Assembly (NCBI RefSeq): GCF_000177375.1
Contig: NZ_ADFR01000003.1
Coordinates: 1-64,000 of the forward strand
Length of the DNA stretch: 64,000 nucleotides
Direction: 5' to 3'
Origin: Bulleidia extructa W1219
GTDB lineage: Bacteria > Bacillota_I > Bacilli_A > Erysipelotrichales > Erysipelotrichaceae
Shown: piece by piece, positions 22,598-31,716 of the stretch
Layout: each line of letters starts with the position of its first letter
How positions within the stretch are numbered: the stretch's first letter is position 1
Translations under genes and position numbers: made by a program
The notes under the pieces: model-generated
Database searches by the model: none
What the model saw: only the letters and a program-made list of their open reading frames with translations
What the model was told of the DNA's origin: nothing

Positions 22598-24796
22598 ATG
22601 AAAGTAATCAAGAGAAGTGGAGAAGAAGTTTTATTTGATGCCAATAAAATTAAAAAAGCCGTTCAAAAAGCGAATGAAGCCACAGAGGTTCATCATCAAG
22701 CCGGTGAAGAAGTTATTCAACAAATCAGTGAAGGTGTAGTAGCGAAATGTAAAGCATTAAATCGTTCTGTATCGGTTGAAGAAATTCAAGATATGGTAGA
22801 GAATGCTTTGATGGAAGCGAAAGTGTATCAAGTGGCACATAACTATATTACTTATCGTTATGAAAGAGCTTTGGTGCGTAAGGCGAATACGACCGATAAG
22901 AAGATTCTTTCTTTATTAGAGAGAAATAATGAAGAAGCTAAACAGGAAAATTCCAATAAGAATCCAACAGTAAACAGTACTCAACGTGATTACATGGCCG
23001 GTGAAGTTTCCAAAGATATTACCAAGCGCTTTCTTTTGCCACAAGAAATCTGGGAAGCGCACGAAAAAGGGATCATTCATTTTCACGACTCGGACTACTT
23101 TGCTCAACCTATGTACAATTGTTGCTTAGTGAATTTAGAGGATATGCTGCAAAATGGAACGGTCATTTCAGGTACTTTGATTGAAAAGCCTCATAGTTTT
23201 GCGACAGCTTGTAATATTGCTACCCAAATCATCGCTCAAGTGGCTTCTAATCAATATGGTGGGCAAACGATCACTTTATCTCACTTGGCTCCTTTTGTAC
23301 AAATTTCTCGTGAAAAACATCAAGAAAGTGTACGCAAAGAAATGAAAGAGGCGGGTGTAGAATGCAGTGAAGAAGAAATTCAAAAATTAGCTGAACTTCG
23401 TGTACGTAAAGAAATTAAAACGGGTGTACAAACCATTCAATACCAAATCATTACCTTAATGACTACCAATGGGCAAGCGCCATTTGTGACAGTCTTCATG
23501 TATTTAGATGAAGTTGAAGATGGACAGATTCGTCAAGACTTGGCTTTGATTATTGAGGAAATGTTGAAACAACGCATGCAAGGCGTTAAGAATGAAAATG
23601 GAGTGTGGATCACACCGGCTTTCCCGAAACTTATTTATGCTTTAGATGAAGATAATATGAATCCGAATTCCAAATATTATTATTTGACGAAATTAGCGGC
23701 TCAATGTACGGCTAAGAGAATGGTTCCGGATTATATTTCCGCTAAGATTATGAAACAACTAAAAGGGGATGTATATCCTTGTATGGGCTGTCGTAGCTTT
23801 TTAACAGCTGATCGTTTTACGGATGCTGGTAAAGGTAATCTGGCAAAGGCTGAAAGCTATCGTTCAGAACATAAATATTATGGTCGATTCAATCAAGGAG
23901 TGGTTACCATTAACTTAGTGGATATTGCTTGTTCTTCAAGTCAAACAGAAGAAAGATTCTGGAAGGTGTTTGATGATCGTCTGGAATTGTGCTATAAAGC
24001 CTTGATGATTCGTCATCGTCGTTTATTGGGAACGCCATCGGATGTAGCTCCTATTTTGTGGCAATATGGAGCAATTGCTCGTCTGGAAAAAGGTGAGGTG
24101 ATTGATCGATTGTTATTTGATGGTTATTCCACCATTTCATTAGGCTATGGTGGTCTAAACGAATGTGTCAAATATATGACAGGAGAAACCATTACTTCTG
24201 AAAGAGGAAAAGAATTCGGCTTGCGTGTGATGCAATATTTAAATGATGCTTGTGAAAAATGGAAGAAAGAAACGAATATTGATTTTTCGGTTTATGGAAC
24301 ACCGATGGAAAGCACCACATATAAATTTGCGAAATGTCTACAAGAGCGTTTTGGAATTATTGAGGGAGTGACGGATCATAACTACATCACCAACTCTTAT
24401 CACGTGCATGTTCAAGAAGAAATCAATGCGTTTGATAAGTTGAGTTTAGAAGCTAGCTTCCAAGCTTTATCTCCAGGTGGCGCCATTTCCTATGTGGAAG
24501 TTCCAAATCTTCAAAATAACATTGATGCCGTATTGGCTTTGATGAATCATATTTATGAAACCATCACGTATGCTGAATTGAACACAAAATCAGATTATTG
24601 CCAAGAATGTGGTTATTCTGGGGAAATTAAAATTGTGGAAGAAGATGGTGGTAAATTGGTTTGGGAATGTCCAAGTTGTGGTAATCGTGACCAAAATAAG
24701 ATGAACGTGGCTCGTCGTACTTGTGGATATATTGGTACTCAATTTTGGAACCAAGGACGTACACAAGAAATTAAGGAACGTGTTTTGCACTTATAA
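22598..24796 (+). CDS. nrdD: Anaerobic ribonucleoside-triphosphate reductase (class III)
   Basis: A 732-residue glycyl-radical enzyme that makes deoxyribonucleotides without oxygen. The N-terminal ATP cone (VIKRSGEEVLFDANKI) covers about residues 3-90. Near the end are two CxxC pairs (CQECG and CPSCG) of the structural zinc site and the glycyl radical loop RRTCGYIG, with the radical Gly near 710. Start chosen at 22598 after GAAAGGGAAA; the longer frame begins in the palindrome. The activase nrdG lies 43 bases downstream, past a hairpin. Confidence 0.97.
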   Translation: MKVIKRSGEEVLFDANKIKKAVQKANEATEVHHQAGEEVIQQISEGVVAKCKALNRSVSVEEIQDMVENALMEAKVYQVAHNYITYRYERALVRKANTTDKKILSLLERNNEEAKQENSNKNPTVNSTQRDYMAGEVSKDITKRFLLPQEIWEAHEKGIIHFHDSDYFAQPMYNCCLVNLEDMLQNGTVISGTLIEKPHSFATACNIATQIIAQVASNQYGGQTITLSHLAPFVQISREKHQESVRKEMKEAGVECSEEEIQKLAELRVRKEIKTGVQTIQYQIITLMTTNGQAPFVTVFMYLDEVEDGQIRQDLALIIEEMLKQRMQGVKNENGVWITPAFPKLIYALDEDNMNPNSKYYYLTKLAAQCTAKRMVPDYISAKIMKQLKGDVYPCMGCRSFLTADRFTDAGKGNLAKAESYRSEHKYYGRFNQGVVTINLVDIACSSSQTEERFWKVFDDRLELCYKALMIRHRRLLGTPSDVAPILWQYGAIARLEKGEVIDRLLFDGYSTISLGYGGLNECVKYMTGETITSERGKEFGLRVMQYLNDACEKWKKETNIDFSVYGTPMESTTYKFAKCLQERFGIIEGVTDHNYITNSYHVHVQEEINAFDKLSLEASFQALSPGGAISYVEVPNLQNNIDAVLALMNHIYETITYAELNTKSDYCQECGYSGEIKIVEEDGGKLVWECPSCGNRDQNKMNVARRTCGYIGTQFWNQGRTQEIKERVLHL

Positions 24797-24823
24797 AAAC
24801 GATTGGTCAAACAATCGTTTTTT
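24797..24823 (+). terminator. Hairpin with T run between nrdD and nrdG
   Basis: AAACGATTG/CAATCGTTT with a six-base loop and trailing T. It could partly terminate transcription, keeping nrdG below nrdD. Confidence 0.8.
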
Positions 24824-24839
24824 CTAAAGGAGGGTTAGC

Positions 24840-25364
24840 ATGTATTACGGTAATATCAAAAAATACGATATTGCAGATGGACCGGGGGTGCGTGTTTCTA
24901 TTTTTGTATCAGGATGTACCAACCGTTGCAAAGGTTGTTTTAATGTTCAAACATGGAATTTTTGTTATGGTCAAGAATATACGGAAGAAACTAAGAATTA
25001 TGTTTTGGAAGCCATGGACAGACCGTATATTGAAGGTTTGACATTATTAGGAGGTGAACCGTTTGAACTGGAAAATCAAAAAGAGCTTGTGGAATTGTTA
25101 AAAGAAGCTAAAAAACGCTATCCTGATAAGAATTATTGGTCTTATACCGGTTTTGTTTATGATCGTGATCTTGTACCTGGAGGAAGACGATATGGTCCGC
25201 ATACCGATGAAATGTTGGATTTGTTAGATGTCTTGGTAGATGGACCGTTTATGTGGCAAAAGAAAAATATTCAATTAAAGTTTCGAGGTTCGGAAAATCA
25301 ACGTTTGATTGATTTGAAGAAAACGAGAGAATGTGGAAAAGTTGTGTTATTTGAACCAAAATGA
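24840..25364 (+). CDS. nrdG: Anaerobic ribonucleotide reductase activating protein
   Basis: A 174-residue radical SAM enzyme. The CTNRCKGCF sequence is the CxxxCxxC that holds the [4Fe-4S] cluster, and LLGGEPF matches the SAM-binding GGE motif. It installs the glycyl radical on NrdD. AAAGGAGG precedes the ATG. Confidence 0.96.
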   Translation: MYYGNIKKYDIADGPGVRVSIFVSGCTNRCKGCFNVQTWNFCYGQEYTEETKNYVLEAMDRPYIEGLTLLGGEPFELENQKELVELLKEAKKRYPDKNYWSYTGFVYDRDLVPGGRRYGPHTDEMLDLLDVLVDGPFMWQKKNIQLKFRGSENQRLIDLKKTRECGKVVLFEPK

Positions 25365-25433
25365 ATGCTTGTTCATTGACACTAACTGATAGGCTTGTTA
25401 ATGTGTAGATATGAACTAGGAGGAAAATATAGT

Positions 25434-25859
25434 ATGGCTAAATTAGCAGTTGTTTATTATAGTGCTACTGGAAATTGTCAAATGATGGCAGAGGCTGTTG
25501 TTGCCGGAGGGCAAAGTGCCGGTGGTGAAGTGGAATTGATTGAAGCCGGTGATTTCACGGCTGGTGATGTAGCGAATTACGATACGATCGCTTTTGGTTG
25601 CTCAGCTTACGGGGCTGAAAACTTGGAAGAAGGTACATTTGAACCGATGTTCCAAGAAGTAGAAGGTCAATTATCGGGTAAAACCATCGGTTTATTTGGA
25701 TCGTATGATTGGGGCGATGGTAGCTGGATGCGTGAGTGGCAAGATCGTGTGGTAGCAGATGGAGCTAATCTTATTCAAGAAGGAGTGATCGCTAATCTGA
25801 CTCCAGATGAAGAAGGGCTAGAAGCTTGTCGCCAATTGGGTGCTGCTTTAGTAAAGTAA
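25434..25859 (+). CDS. Flavodoxin
   Basis: A 141-residue short-chain flavodoxin. YYSATGNCQMMA is the FMN phosphate loop, and FGCSAYGAENLEEG plus FGSYDWGDGSW match the two isoalloxazine loops. It carries single electrons in the cytosol. Its place directly after nrdD-nrdG suggests that it could reduce NrdG, although it has its own AGGAGG site and a 69-base gap. Start at 25434; the longer frame from 25395 has no site. Confidence 0.92.
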   Translation: MAKLAVVYYSATGNCQMMAEAVVAGGQSAGGEVELIEAGDFTAGDVANYDTIAFGCSAYGAENLEEGTFEPMFQEVEGQLSGKTIGLFGSYDWGDGSWMREWQDRVVADGANLIQEGVIANLTPDEEGLEACRQLGAALVK

Positions 25860-25867
25860 GTTAACAG

Positions 25868-25894
25868 GGGTGATGTTGAATCATCCTTTTTTTT
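25868..25894 (+). terminator. Terminator after the flavodoxin gene
   Basis: GGGTGAT/ATCATCC stem of seven pairs (one G.T) followed by eight T. Confidence 0.75.
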
Positions 25895-25941
25895 ACAAGA
25901 AAATGAGGGAAAATTGTTAGGACGGTCTAACGGCTGTTCTC

Positions 25942-25947
25942 CATAAT
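25942..25947 (+). promoter_or_regulatory. -10-like element next to the pyrophosphatase start
   Basis: CATAAT ends six bases before the ATG at 25954 and there is no ribosome binding site, so a leaderless mRNA is likely. TTGTTA lies 22 bases upstream, too far for a normal -35. Confidence 0.45.
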
Positions 25948-25953
25948 GAAATT

Positions 25954-27570
25954 ATGAAAGATAAGGAAATTTATGTGGTTGGACATAAGAATCCGGATTG
26001 TGATTCGATTGTAGCGGCGATTGCCTATGCCCATTTAAAACAGAAGTTGGGTGTTCATGCTGTTGCCAGAGCTCAAGGATGTCCCCCTGCTGAAACACAG
26101 TTTTTATTGAAGAAATACCATTTCGAAGCACCACCTTTATTATTGAAAGGAAGTTGCACATTAGCAGAAATTGATAAAGATGAGGCTTTGTGTATCTCAG
26201 GAGATACCGTTATTCACGATGCACTGGAGTATGTTTTAGCTAGAAAGAATAAGGGTTTATTCATCGTGGATGAAAAGGGGCAGTTAAAAGGGGTCGTATC
26301 TATGTCTGATTTAAGCCGCGTTTGGTTAAAACCGGCGAATGAATTGGAACAATTGGTTTCAACGATCCGTTTAGAGCATGTCCTACATGTGTTGAAAGGG
26401 CACTATTTTCATCAAACTTCTGATTTTAAAACGAATGGAAAAGTCTTTGTACAGCCGTCATTAAGTGACAACGCTAAGGAATTGAAAGAGGCTATTGTGA
26501 TTGTTCGAAATACTCCCGAATCACAGCGATTTGCGATTGAATCGGGTGCCTCCTTATTGGTGGTTTGTGGAGAAGATTGGTTAGATGATGTGACATTAGA
26601 ATTAGCTAAGAAGCACAACACGTCCATTCTTCATTGTCATAAAACAGTTTTAGAAGTGAGTCGTTTGATTTATCAAGTTCCATCGGTTTCGACCATTGCT
26701 CAAAAGGAAGTCATGTGCTTTAAAGAAAGCGAAGGAGTAGAGGAAGTCAGCAAAAAGATGGCGAAGACACGTTTCCGTACTTATCCAGTCTTGGATCAGA
26801 AAGGAAAAGTGGTGGCAGCGATTTCTCGTTACCATTTATTCAATTATCATAAGAAAGAATTGATTTTAGTGGATCATAATGAAAAAACTCAAGCGGTAGA
26901 TGATATTCATTTAGCACGTGTGATTGAGATTGTGGATCATCATCGTATTGCCGGGTTTATCTCACCTGAACCAATTCGCATTACTTGTCGAATTATTGGC
27001 AGTACAGCGACAATCATTTATTATTTCTACAAAGATGAGCATGTGAAGATTAGTAGGAACATGGCAGGTCTACTGTTGGGTGGAGTGATCAATGATACGA
27101 TGTGCTTGAAATCACCTACAACAACGAAAGAAGATGAGGTGGCAGTTCAAGAGTTAGAGAAACTGGCTGGGATAACCGCTTTAGAGTTGTATCAAGAAAT
27201 GATGAATGCGACCTCGGATTTGACTTCTAAGGAAAATGTAGCGATTATGTACGATGATTTTAAAGAATTTCGTTTTGGAGATTTTAAAGTGGGCATTGGG
27301 CAACAACCATGTCGAACAATCGAAGAATTTGAATCTGTCAAAGATCGCTTTGAACCATATGTCAAAAATATCATGAGTCAACAAAAATTTGATTTGATTT
27401 TATTCTTATTCACGGATCCTTTGGGACTCGGGTCTTATATCATGGCTGTTGGTCCAAAAAAAGAGGAGACATTGAAAGCCTTTTTAGGAAGTCAAGAAAG
27501 TTGCTTTGCGGCGGGAATTATTTCCCGTAAGAAACAAGTGGTTCCAATGGTTTCTAAAGTGTTAGAATAG
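25954..27570 (+). CDS. ppaC: Manganese-dependent inorganic pyrophosphatase with CBS and DRTGG domains
   Basis: A 538-residue family II pyrophosphatase. The DHH-type catalytic domain starts with VVGHKNPDCDS and continues after the insert with LVDHNEKTQAVDDI and VDHHRIAGF. The insert holds two CBS motifs (for example GLFIVDEKGQLKGVVSMSDL) flanking a DRTGG domain (about residues 155-250). In characterised relatives this region binds AMP/ADP as inhibitors and Ap4A as activator, so activity follows nucleotide state. A DHHA2 domain is C-terminal. The start has no ribosome binding site (see the -10 element). Confidence 0.94.
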   Translation: MKDKEIYVVGHKNPDCDSIVAAIAYAHLKQKLGVHAVARAQGCPPAETQFLLKKYHFEAPPLLLKGSCTLAEIDKDEALCISGDTVIHDALEYVLARKNKGLFIVDEKGQLKGVVSMSDLSRVWLKPANELEQLVSTIRLEHVLHVLKGHYFHQTSDFKTNGKVFVQPSLSDNAKELKEAIVIVRNTPESQRFAIESGASLLVVCGEDWLDDVTLELAKKHNTSILHCHKTVLEVSRLIYQVPSVSTIAQKEVMCFKESEGVEEVSKKMAKTRFRTYPVLDQKGKVVAAISRYHLFNYHKKELILVDHNEKTQAVDDIHLARVIEIVDHHRIAGFISPEPIRITCRIIGSTATIIYYFYKDEHVKISRNMAGLLLGGVINDTMCLKSPTTTKEDEVAVQELEKLAGITALELYQEMMNATSDLTSKENVAIMYDDFKEFRFGDFKVGIGQQPCRTIEEFESVKDRFEPYVKNIMSQQKFDLILFLFTDPLGLGSYIMAVGPKKEETLKAFLGSQESCFAAGIISRKKQVVPMVSKVLE

Positions 27571-27579
27571 AAAGAAAAG

Positions 27580-27608
27580 CACAAGTATAAACTGACTTGT
27601 GTTTTTTT
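27580..27608 (+). terminator. Terminator after the pyrophosphatase gene
   Basis: CACAAGT/ACTTGTG hairpin and seven T. Confidence 0.85.
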
Positions 27609-27710
27609 ATACAATTTTTCTCCCCTTTTTGTTAGGGTGTGAATAGAATAGCGATGATAAGATAAACTTGAAGAAAAGGCAAGTCGTCATCATTAAAAGG
27701 AAGTGAAATT

Positions 27711-28328
27711 ATGAAGTATTGCGAGGTAGGATTTAGACCGTTTGATCATCGCTTTTGCCTCATTCCGATGCGAACGGTTTATTTAGAGGGGCTGAAACAT
27801 TATCCAAATATTGAGCAAGCGGATCGGTTGCTTTGTTATGGGTATATTGACCATGCCTCCGGGTTTACCTTTGAAGTGATTTGTGCTACTAAAAAAGTGA
27901 AAGATGGCTACAAATTCTTTGATAGTGATGAAGAAAACCGCTATTTCTTAAGAGCACAACGTATTCAAAAAGAAGAAATTGAAATCATAGAAAATAATCA
28001 ATTGGCACAACGTTATCAACATAAGTTATCCGTGTTATGCCAATATGATGTTACTGAGGATATTGCTTGGACCAGAACGAAAAAAGTATTAGATAATTAC
28101 CGGGATTTATTTTTTGTGGATGATATTTTTGTGTATTTTGCTCAAGCGGGTTTACAAGTAGAATGTGCTTGGATTCGTATTGAAGGAGTCAAAGGAGATA
28201 CTTTTGTCGGCACTTTATTGTCGGAACCGGATCAAGCTATCGGGATTCATCAATCTAATCGAGTGACTTTTATTCCACAAAAGTTGGAAGATAACAGTCT
28301 CATTTTCTTATACACGGGAAGAGGGTAA
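27711..28328 (+). CDS. Paralogue A of a tandem pair, DUF2314-like C-terminus
   Basis: A 205-residue cytosolic protein with no signal or membrane segment. The N-terminus reads MKYCEVGFRPFDHRFC and the C-terminal half AWIRIEGVKGDTFVGTLLSEP. The last segment resembles DUF2314/DUF4026 domains, in which a W-x-x-V-x-x-x-x-G-D-x-x-x-G-x-L-x-N/S-E-P strand pattern is common; this match is by eye. The gene directly downstream encodes a paralogue of the same length, four bases away. A clear AAAGGAAG site precedes the ATG. The function is unknown. Confidence 0.75.
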   Translation: MKYCEVGFRPFDHRFCLIPMRTVYLEGLKHYPNIEQADRLLCYGYIDHASGFTFEVICATKKVKDGYKFFDSDEENRYFLRAQRIQKEEIEIIENNQLAQRYQHKLSVLCQYDVTEDIAWTRTKKVLDNYRDLFFVDDIFVYFAQAGLQVECAWIRIEGVKGDTFVGTLLSEPDQAIGIHQSNRVTFIPQKLEDNSLIFLYTGRG

Positions 28329-28332
28329 TCGT

Positions 28333-28959
28333 ATGAAATATCAACAAGTGGGGTTTCGACCTTTTAAAAATAAACTTTGTGTTTTACCGGTGACAGACTC
28401 CATCCGTCCACAATTAGCGGATTATGATCAATATCAGGATATTCAATCGGTTATGGTTTATGGGTATGTGGATCATGAGGATGGATTTTGTTTTGAGGTG
28501 ATATCTTTATCTAAAGATAATGAGTCTTTCTATGAAGAAAATGAAGTGCCGAGTGTTTGTTATGAAAGTGATGAGATTTTAGAAGTGGATATTGAAATAT
28601 TGGATAATTTCGATTTAGAAAATCATTATTTTGAAAAGATTCTCCAGATTCAAAATAACCAAGATTGTGCTTCTTTAAAGTGGACCAGAGAATTGAAATA
28701 TTTAGATGAGTATCGAGATTTCCACCATATTGATGATGTGCGTATTTATTTTTCCTTGGAGAATAGGGCAACAGAAGAGCTGTGGGCTCGTTTGGAAGCA
28801 ATGATAGGTAATGATTTTAAAGTTTGTCTTTTAGAAGAGCCATCCTCATCCGAGCACCATCGAGGGCAAGAAATCATTCTACACCTTTTGACCAAGAAAG
28901 ATGGAAAGAAAGTGTTATCAAATGTACAAGTGGAAAGAGGGAATGATTTTAAAGTATAA
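28333..28959 (+). CDS. Paralogue B of the tandem pair
   Basis: A 208-residue protein sharing the layout of the preceding gene: MKYQQVGFRPF at the start, YGYVDHEDGFCFEVI, KWTRELKYLDEYRDFHHIDDVRIYF in the middle (given in two parts: KWTRELKYLDEYRD and HIDDVRIYF), and LWARLEAMIGNDFKVCLLEEP near the end. The two have clearly diverged, so the duplication is not recent. The start lies four bases after the first gene, so they are co-translated. A short phrase GNDFKV occurs twice near the C-terminus. Function unknown. Confidence 0.75.
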   Translation: MKYQQVGFRPFKNKLCVLPVTDSIRPQLADYDQYQDIQSVMVYGYVDHEDGFCFEVISLSKDNESFYEENEVPSVCYESDEILEVDIEILDNFDLENHYFEKILQIQNNQDCASLKWTRELKYLDEYRDFHHIDDVRIYFSLENRATEELWARLEAMIGNDFKVCLLEEPSSSEHHRGQEIILHLLTKKDGKKVLSNVQVERGNDFKV

Positions 28960-29019
28960 TTGGTGACAGAAAAAATGCTAAAAATCGTTAGTTATTTTGG
29001 TATTTAAAAGGAGGAAGAT

Positions 29020-29197
29020 ATGGAATTATCTTCTTTTTTATTTAGAGTAGTTCCATTAGACTTCGTAAAATATTGACTTGGTAAGTGATAGGCAAGTTTA
29101 CAACGGCATAGTTTATTTTGTACAATATGAAAAAGTCTTGAAGCAAGAAAAGGAAATTGACAAGGATGAAGAGAGGAGGACTAAAATTGGTGAATAG
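29020..29197 (+). pseudogene. Decayed small gene with a frameshift
   Basis: An excellent AAAGGAGG site precedes ATG 29020, but the frame (MELSSFLFRVVPLDFVKY) stops after 18 codons at 29074-29076. The adjacent frame is then open to 29197 and reads like protein (LVSDRQVYNGIVYFVQYEKV, then a Lys/Glu-rich end). A single frameshift near 29070 would join them. The rest of the 28960-29331 gap holds only the ribosome binding site of the surface protein gene. Confidence 0.35.
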
Positions 29198-29337
29198 ATT
29201 CTAACCTTTTTGCGTTTTGCTAGAATTGATATCATTAGCAAAGAGAGATTTTATTGGGGTATAGACGACATTGTTATTTGTACTGTTATATAAAAACCCA
29301 TAATTGAAAATAAAGCGATAAGAAGGAGGAAATGAAG

Positions 29338-31536
29338 ATGAGAGGAATTCGGAAAAGATTCAATGTATTGTTATCAATGTTTATGGTGATGACCATTATT
29401 TTGTCTATTGCACCAACATCGGTATATGCTCAAGAACCGGTCACCACACAAAGAGCTCCTAAGGTAAGAAGCTATCGGGTTAGACATATTAGACAAAGTG
29501 TGGATGGAACCTATCGTGATGAATCTTTGGCGTATTATGAAACACTAACCGGTAGGGTAGGAAACCGAACTAAGGCTATGGCGAATCGATCTTATGAAGG
29601 TTTTCAAGCACTGATTCCAGAACAGGTTACTATTGCACCGAGTGGGGATATTACGGTATCTGTTTATTATGCCAGAAGAAAATTTACAACCTACTTTAAA
29701 ACGGGTGATTCATCTCAAGACTTCTATGAAACTTTCTTATATGGAACAAAACAATCCACTCCTGCTCAACCTCGTATTCCTGGCAAAACGTTTCGTTATT
29801 GGGAATATAGAGATGCTAAAGGAAATTGGAAGGTATGGAACCCCGGCATACAACAAGCAGGCGATTTGACAGTATATGCTCGCTATAATGTTCCTATGAA
29901 ATCAACGTATGTGATTAATTATTGGTACCAAAAATCATCTGATCAATTATCATATAGTGATGCAGAAAAAAACTATTCTTTGTATGCCACCGAAACCAAA
30001 ACACAGGATATTAATACCGACGTTGTTTATAATGGTACGCTATATGAAAGTACATATAGAAAATATAATAGACGTAAAACAGAAGCGGAAAACGCCAGAA
30101 AGACAGTTCGTCTAGATGGAACGACGGTTGTCAACGTATATTATGATCGACCGGTGATGACCATTACATTGGTTTATTATAATTTATCTACCAAGAAAGA
30201 GGATCATAGAGAAAAGTATCAAGCGATTTATGGCCATTCAACAACCGGTATTTTTTCACTTAATCCCAAATATAAATGGACATCAAAAACGGATCCAGGA
30301 AGACAGACGGATACGCCTAGTACGTTTGGTAAGCAAGAATACTATATGACAGATGATTATCATACGGAATATCATGCAAGAGAATTAGAATCAACCAATA
30401 AAGATATCAAGGTTTATGCAGTCGTACATTATCAAAATACGGATGGCACATGGACAAAAGACATTCGCACAAAAAAGCAAGGATTAGTGACGGACGAAAG
30501 TAATTTTTATTACTATTTCCCAGAAAGTTCGAGCTATTTTCATCCTCTTTACTATTGGACAAATAGTGAAAATGAGTTTACCACAGATGTAAGTTCTTCC
30601 AACCCTAATTTAGTGCAATATCAATCGGGTCAACGTATTTATGTTTTAAGAAATAAAAAACCGGTCAATGACTATGATGGGGATGGTGTCAGCTATATTC
30701 ATTTTTATCTAAGTCGAAAATCATTTCAATTAAAGTTTGTGAATGCGGATAATCGACCGGTTTCATTATTTTATGGAGCTCCACTATCTTATGCAAAGAA
30801 TAGTCTTGATCATCCTATAAAGCCCGCATCGGTGCCACGTCATTATGTGTTTGGCGGTTGGTATACAACCTCTACCTTCCAAAAAGGAAGCGAACTGAAT
30901 TTAAAGTCTACTATGGGAACACAAAATCGGTTTGTATATGCCAAATGGGAAGAGCCTCGCATCAAAGTTACTATTAAAAGTAATGGAGCTACTTCAAAGC
31001 TACCTTCTTCAGTGACAATTCCAATGAATTCAAGTATTCATAAGGAAATTCCTACTATTCCATCAAGGGATGGTTATTGGTTTGATGGATGGTATAAAGA
31101 TGCAGAATTTACTAAGCCGTTTGATGTGAATGAAAAGATTGATAAAGATATGACGATTTATGCCAAGTGGAAAGGTCGTGCTCGTGCTAAATGGATCATA
31201 AGATATGTGGATAAAAACGGAAAAGTACTTTCTGAATCGGATATAGGGACAAGTAATTTATACTCTGTATTAACTGTGTATGCCAAGAAGATTGCCAATT
31301 ATACAGCGGATTATACTTCTAAAAACCTAACATTATCCTCGTCTGATCAAATAAATCGGTTGGAATTTGTCTACAGTAAGAACATGCCCAAGGATAAAAA
31401 TATAAAAAAGACCAAGAGAATTCAAACACCAAATACAGCGGATGGTTCAAAAGTTGAATCGTATATGGTTTTTCTTGGTATGTCATTGTTAAGCTTCTTG
31501 TGGATATGGTTCCATAGAAGGGACAAGGCCTCATAG
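29338..31536 (+). CDS. Large InlB B-repeat surface protein with C-terminal anchor
   Basis: About 732 residues, with a signal peptide (basic MRGIRKRFN, hydrophobic core, cut after VYA-Q). InlB/Flg_new B-repeats recur, each ending in a tryptophan-rich FGGWYTT...YAKW or FDGWYKD...YAKW unit (around residues 480-535 and 550-620), plus similar repeats in the N-terminal half and a MucBP-like part near 625-690. The C-terminus has a sorting-like signal: TPNTAD, a hydrophobic stretch and a basic HRRDK tail. Start taken as ATG 29338, eight bases after GGAGG; the ATG at 29332 is too close. No sortase is in the window. It is likely an adhesin. Confidence 0.88.
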   Translation: MRGIRKRFNVLLSMFMVMTIILSIAPTSVYAQEPVTTQRAPKVRSYRVRHIRQSVDGTYRDESLAYYETLTGRVGNRTKAMANRSYEGFQALIPEQVTIAPSGDITVSVYYARRKFTTYFKTGDSSQDFYETFLYGTKQSTPAQPRIPGKTFRYWEYRDAKGNWKVWNPGIQQAGDLTVYARYNVPMKSTYVINYWYQKSSDQLSYSDAEKNYSLYATETKTQDINTDVVYNGTLYESTYRKYNRRKTEAENARKTVRLDGTTVVNVYYDRPVMTITLVYYNLSTKKEDHREKYQAIYGHSTTGIFSLNPKYKWTSKTDPGRQTDTPSTFGKQEYYMTDDYHTEYHARELESTNKDIKVYAVVHYQNTDGTWTKDIRTKKQGLVTDESNFYYYFPESSSYFHPLYYWTNSENEFTTDVSSSNPNLVQYQSGQRIYVLRNKKPVNDYDGDGVSYIHFYLSRKSFQLKFVNADNRPVSLFYGAPLSYAKNSLDHPIKPASVPRHYVFGGWYTTSTFQKGSELNLKSTMGTQNRFVYAKWEEPRIKVTIKSNGATSKLPSSVTIPMNSSIHKEIPTIPSRDGYWFDGWYKDAEFTKPFDVNEKIDKDMTIYAKWKGRARAKWIIRYVDKNGKVLSESDIGTSNLYSVLTVYAKKIANYTADYTSKNLTLSSSDQINRLEFVYSKNMPKDKNIKKTKRIQTPNTADGSKVESYMVFLGMSLLSFLWIWFHRRDKAS

Positions 31537-31633
31537 AAGTGAAAATAGAATAGAAACTTGAATGAAAATGATTTTGGTCATGGTTCGTCTCATGATTGTG
31601 AAGATCTATGATAGAAGGTGGTGAGTCTAACAT

Positions 31634-31694
31634 AAAAAAGTCTCTTTTCTTGGTGGTATCAGCTTTATACCATTTTAAGAGAGGAGACTTTTAT
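31634..31694. terminator. Large bidirectional terminator
   Basis: AAAAGTCTC/GAGACTTTT outer stem, with further internal pairing including GGTAT/ATACC, between the surface protein gene and the minus-strand gene ending at 31717. Confidence 0.75.
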
Positions 31695-31716
31695 CATAGA
31701 ATAAAGAATGGTTTGC

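Noticed and set aside
29500-31300. Direct DNA repeats or CRISPR-like array in the surface protein gene
   Set aside because: The repeats are divergent protein-level B-repeats; no identical spaced repeats were found.
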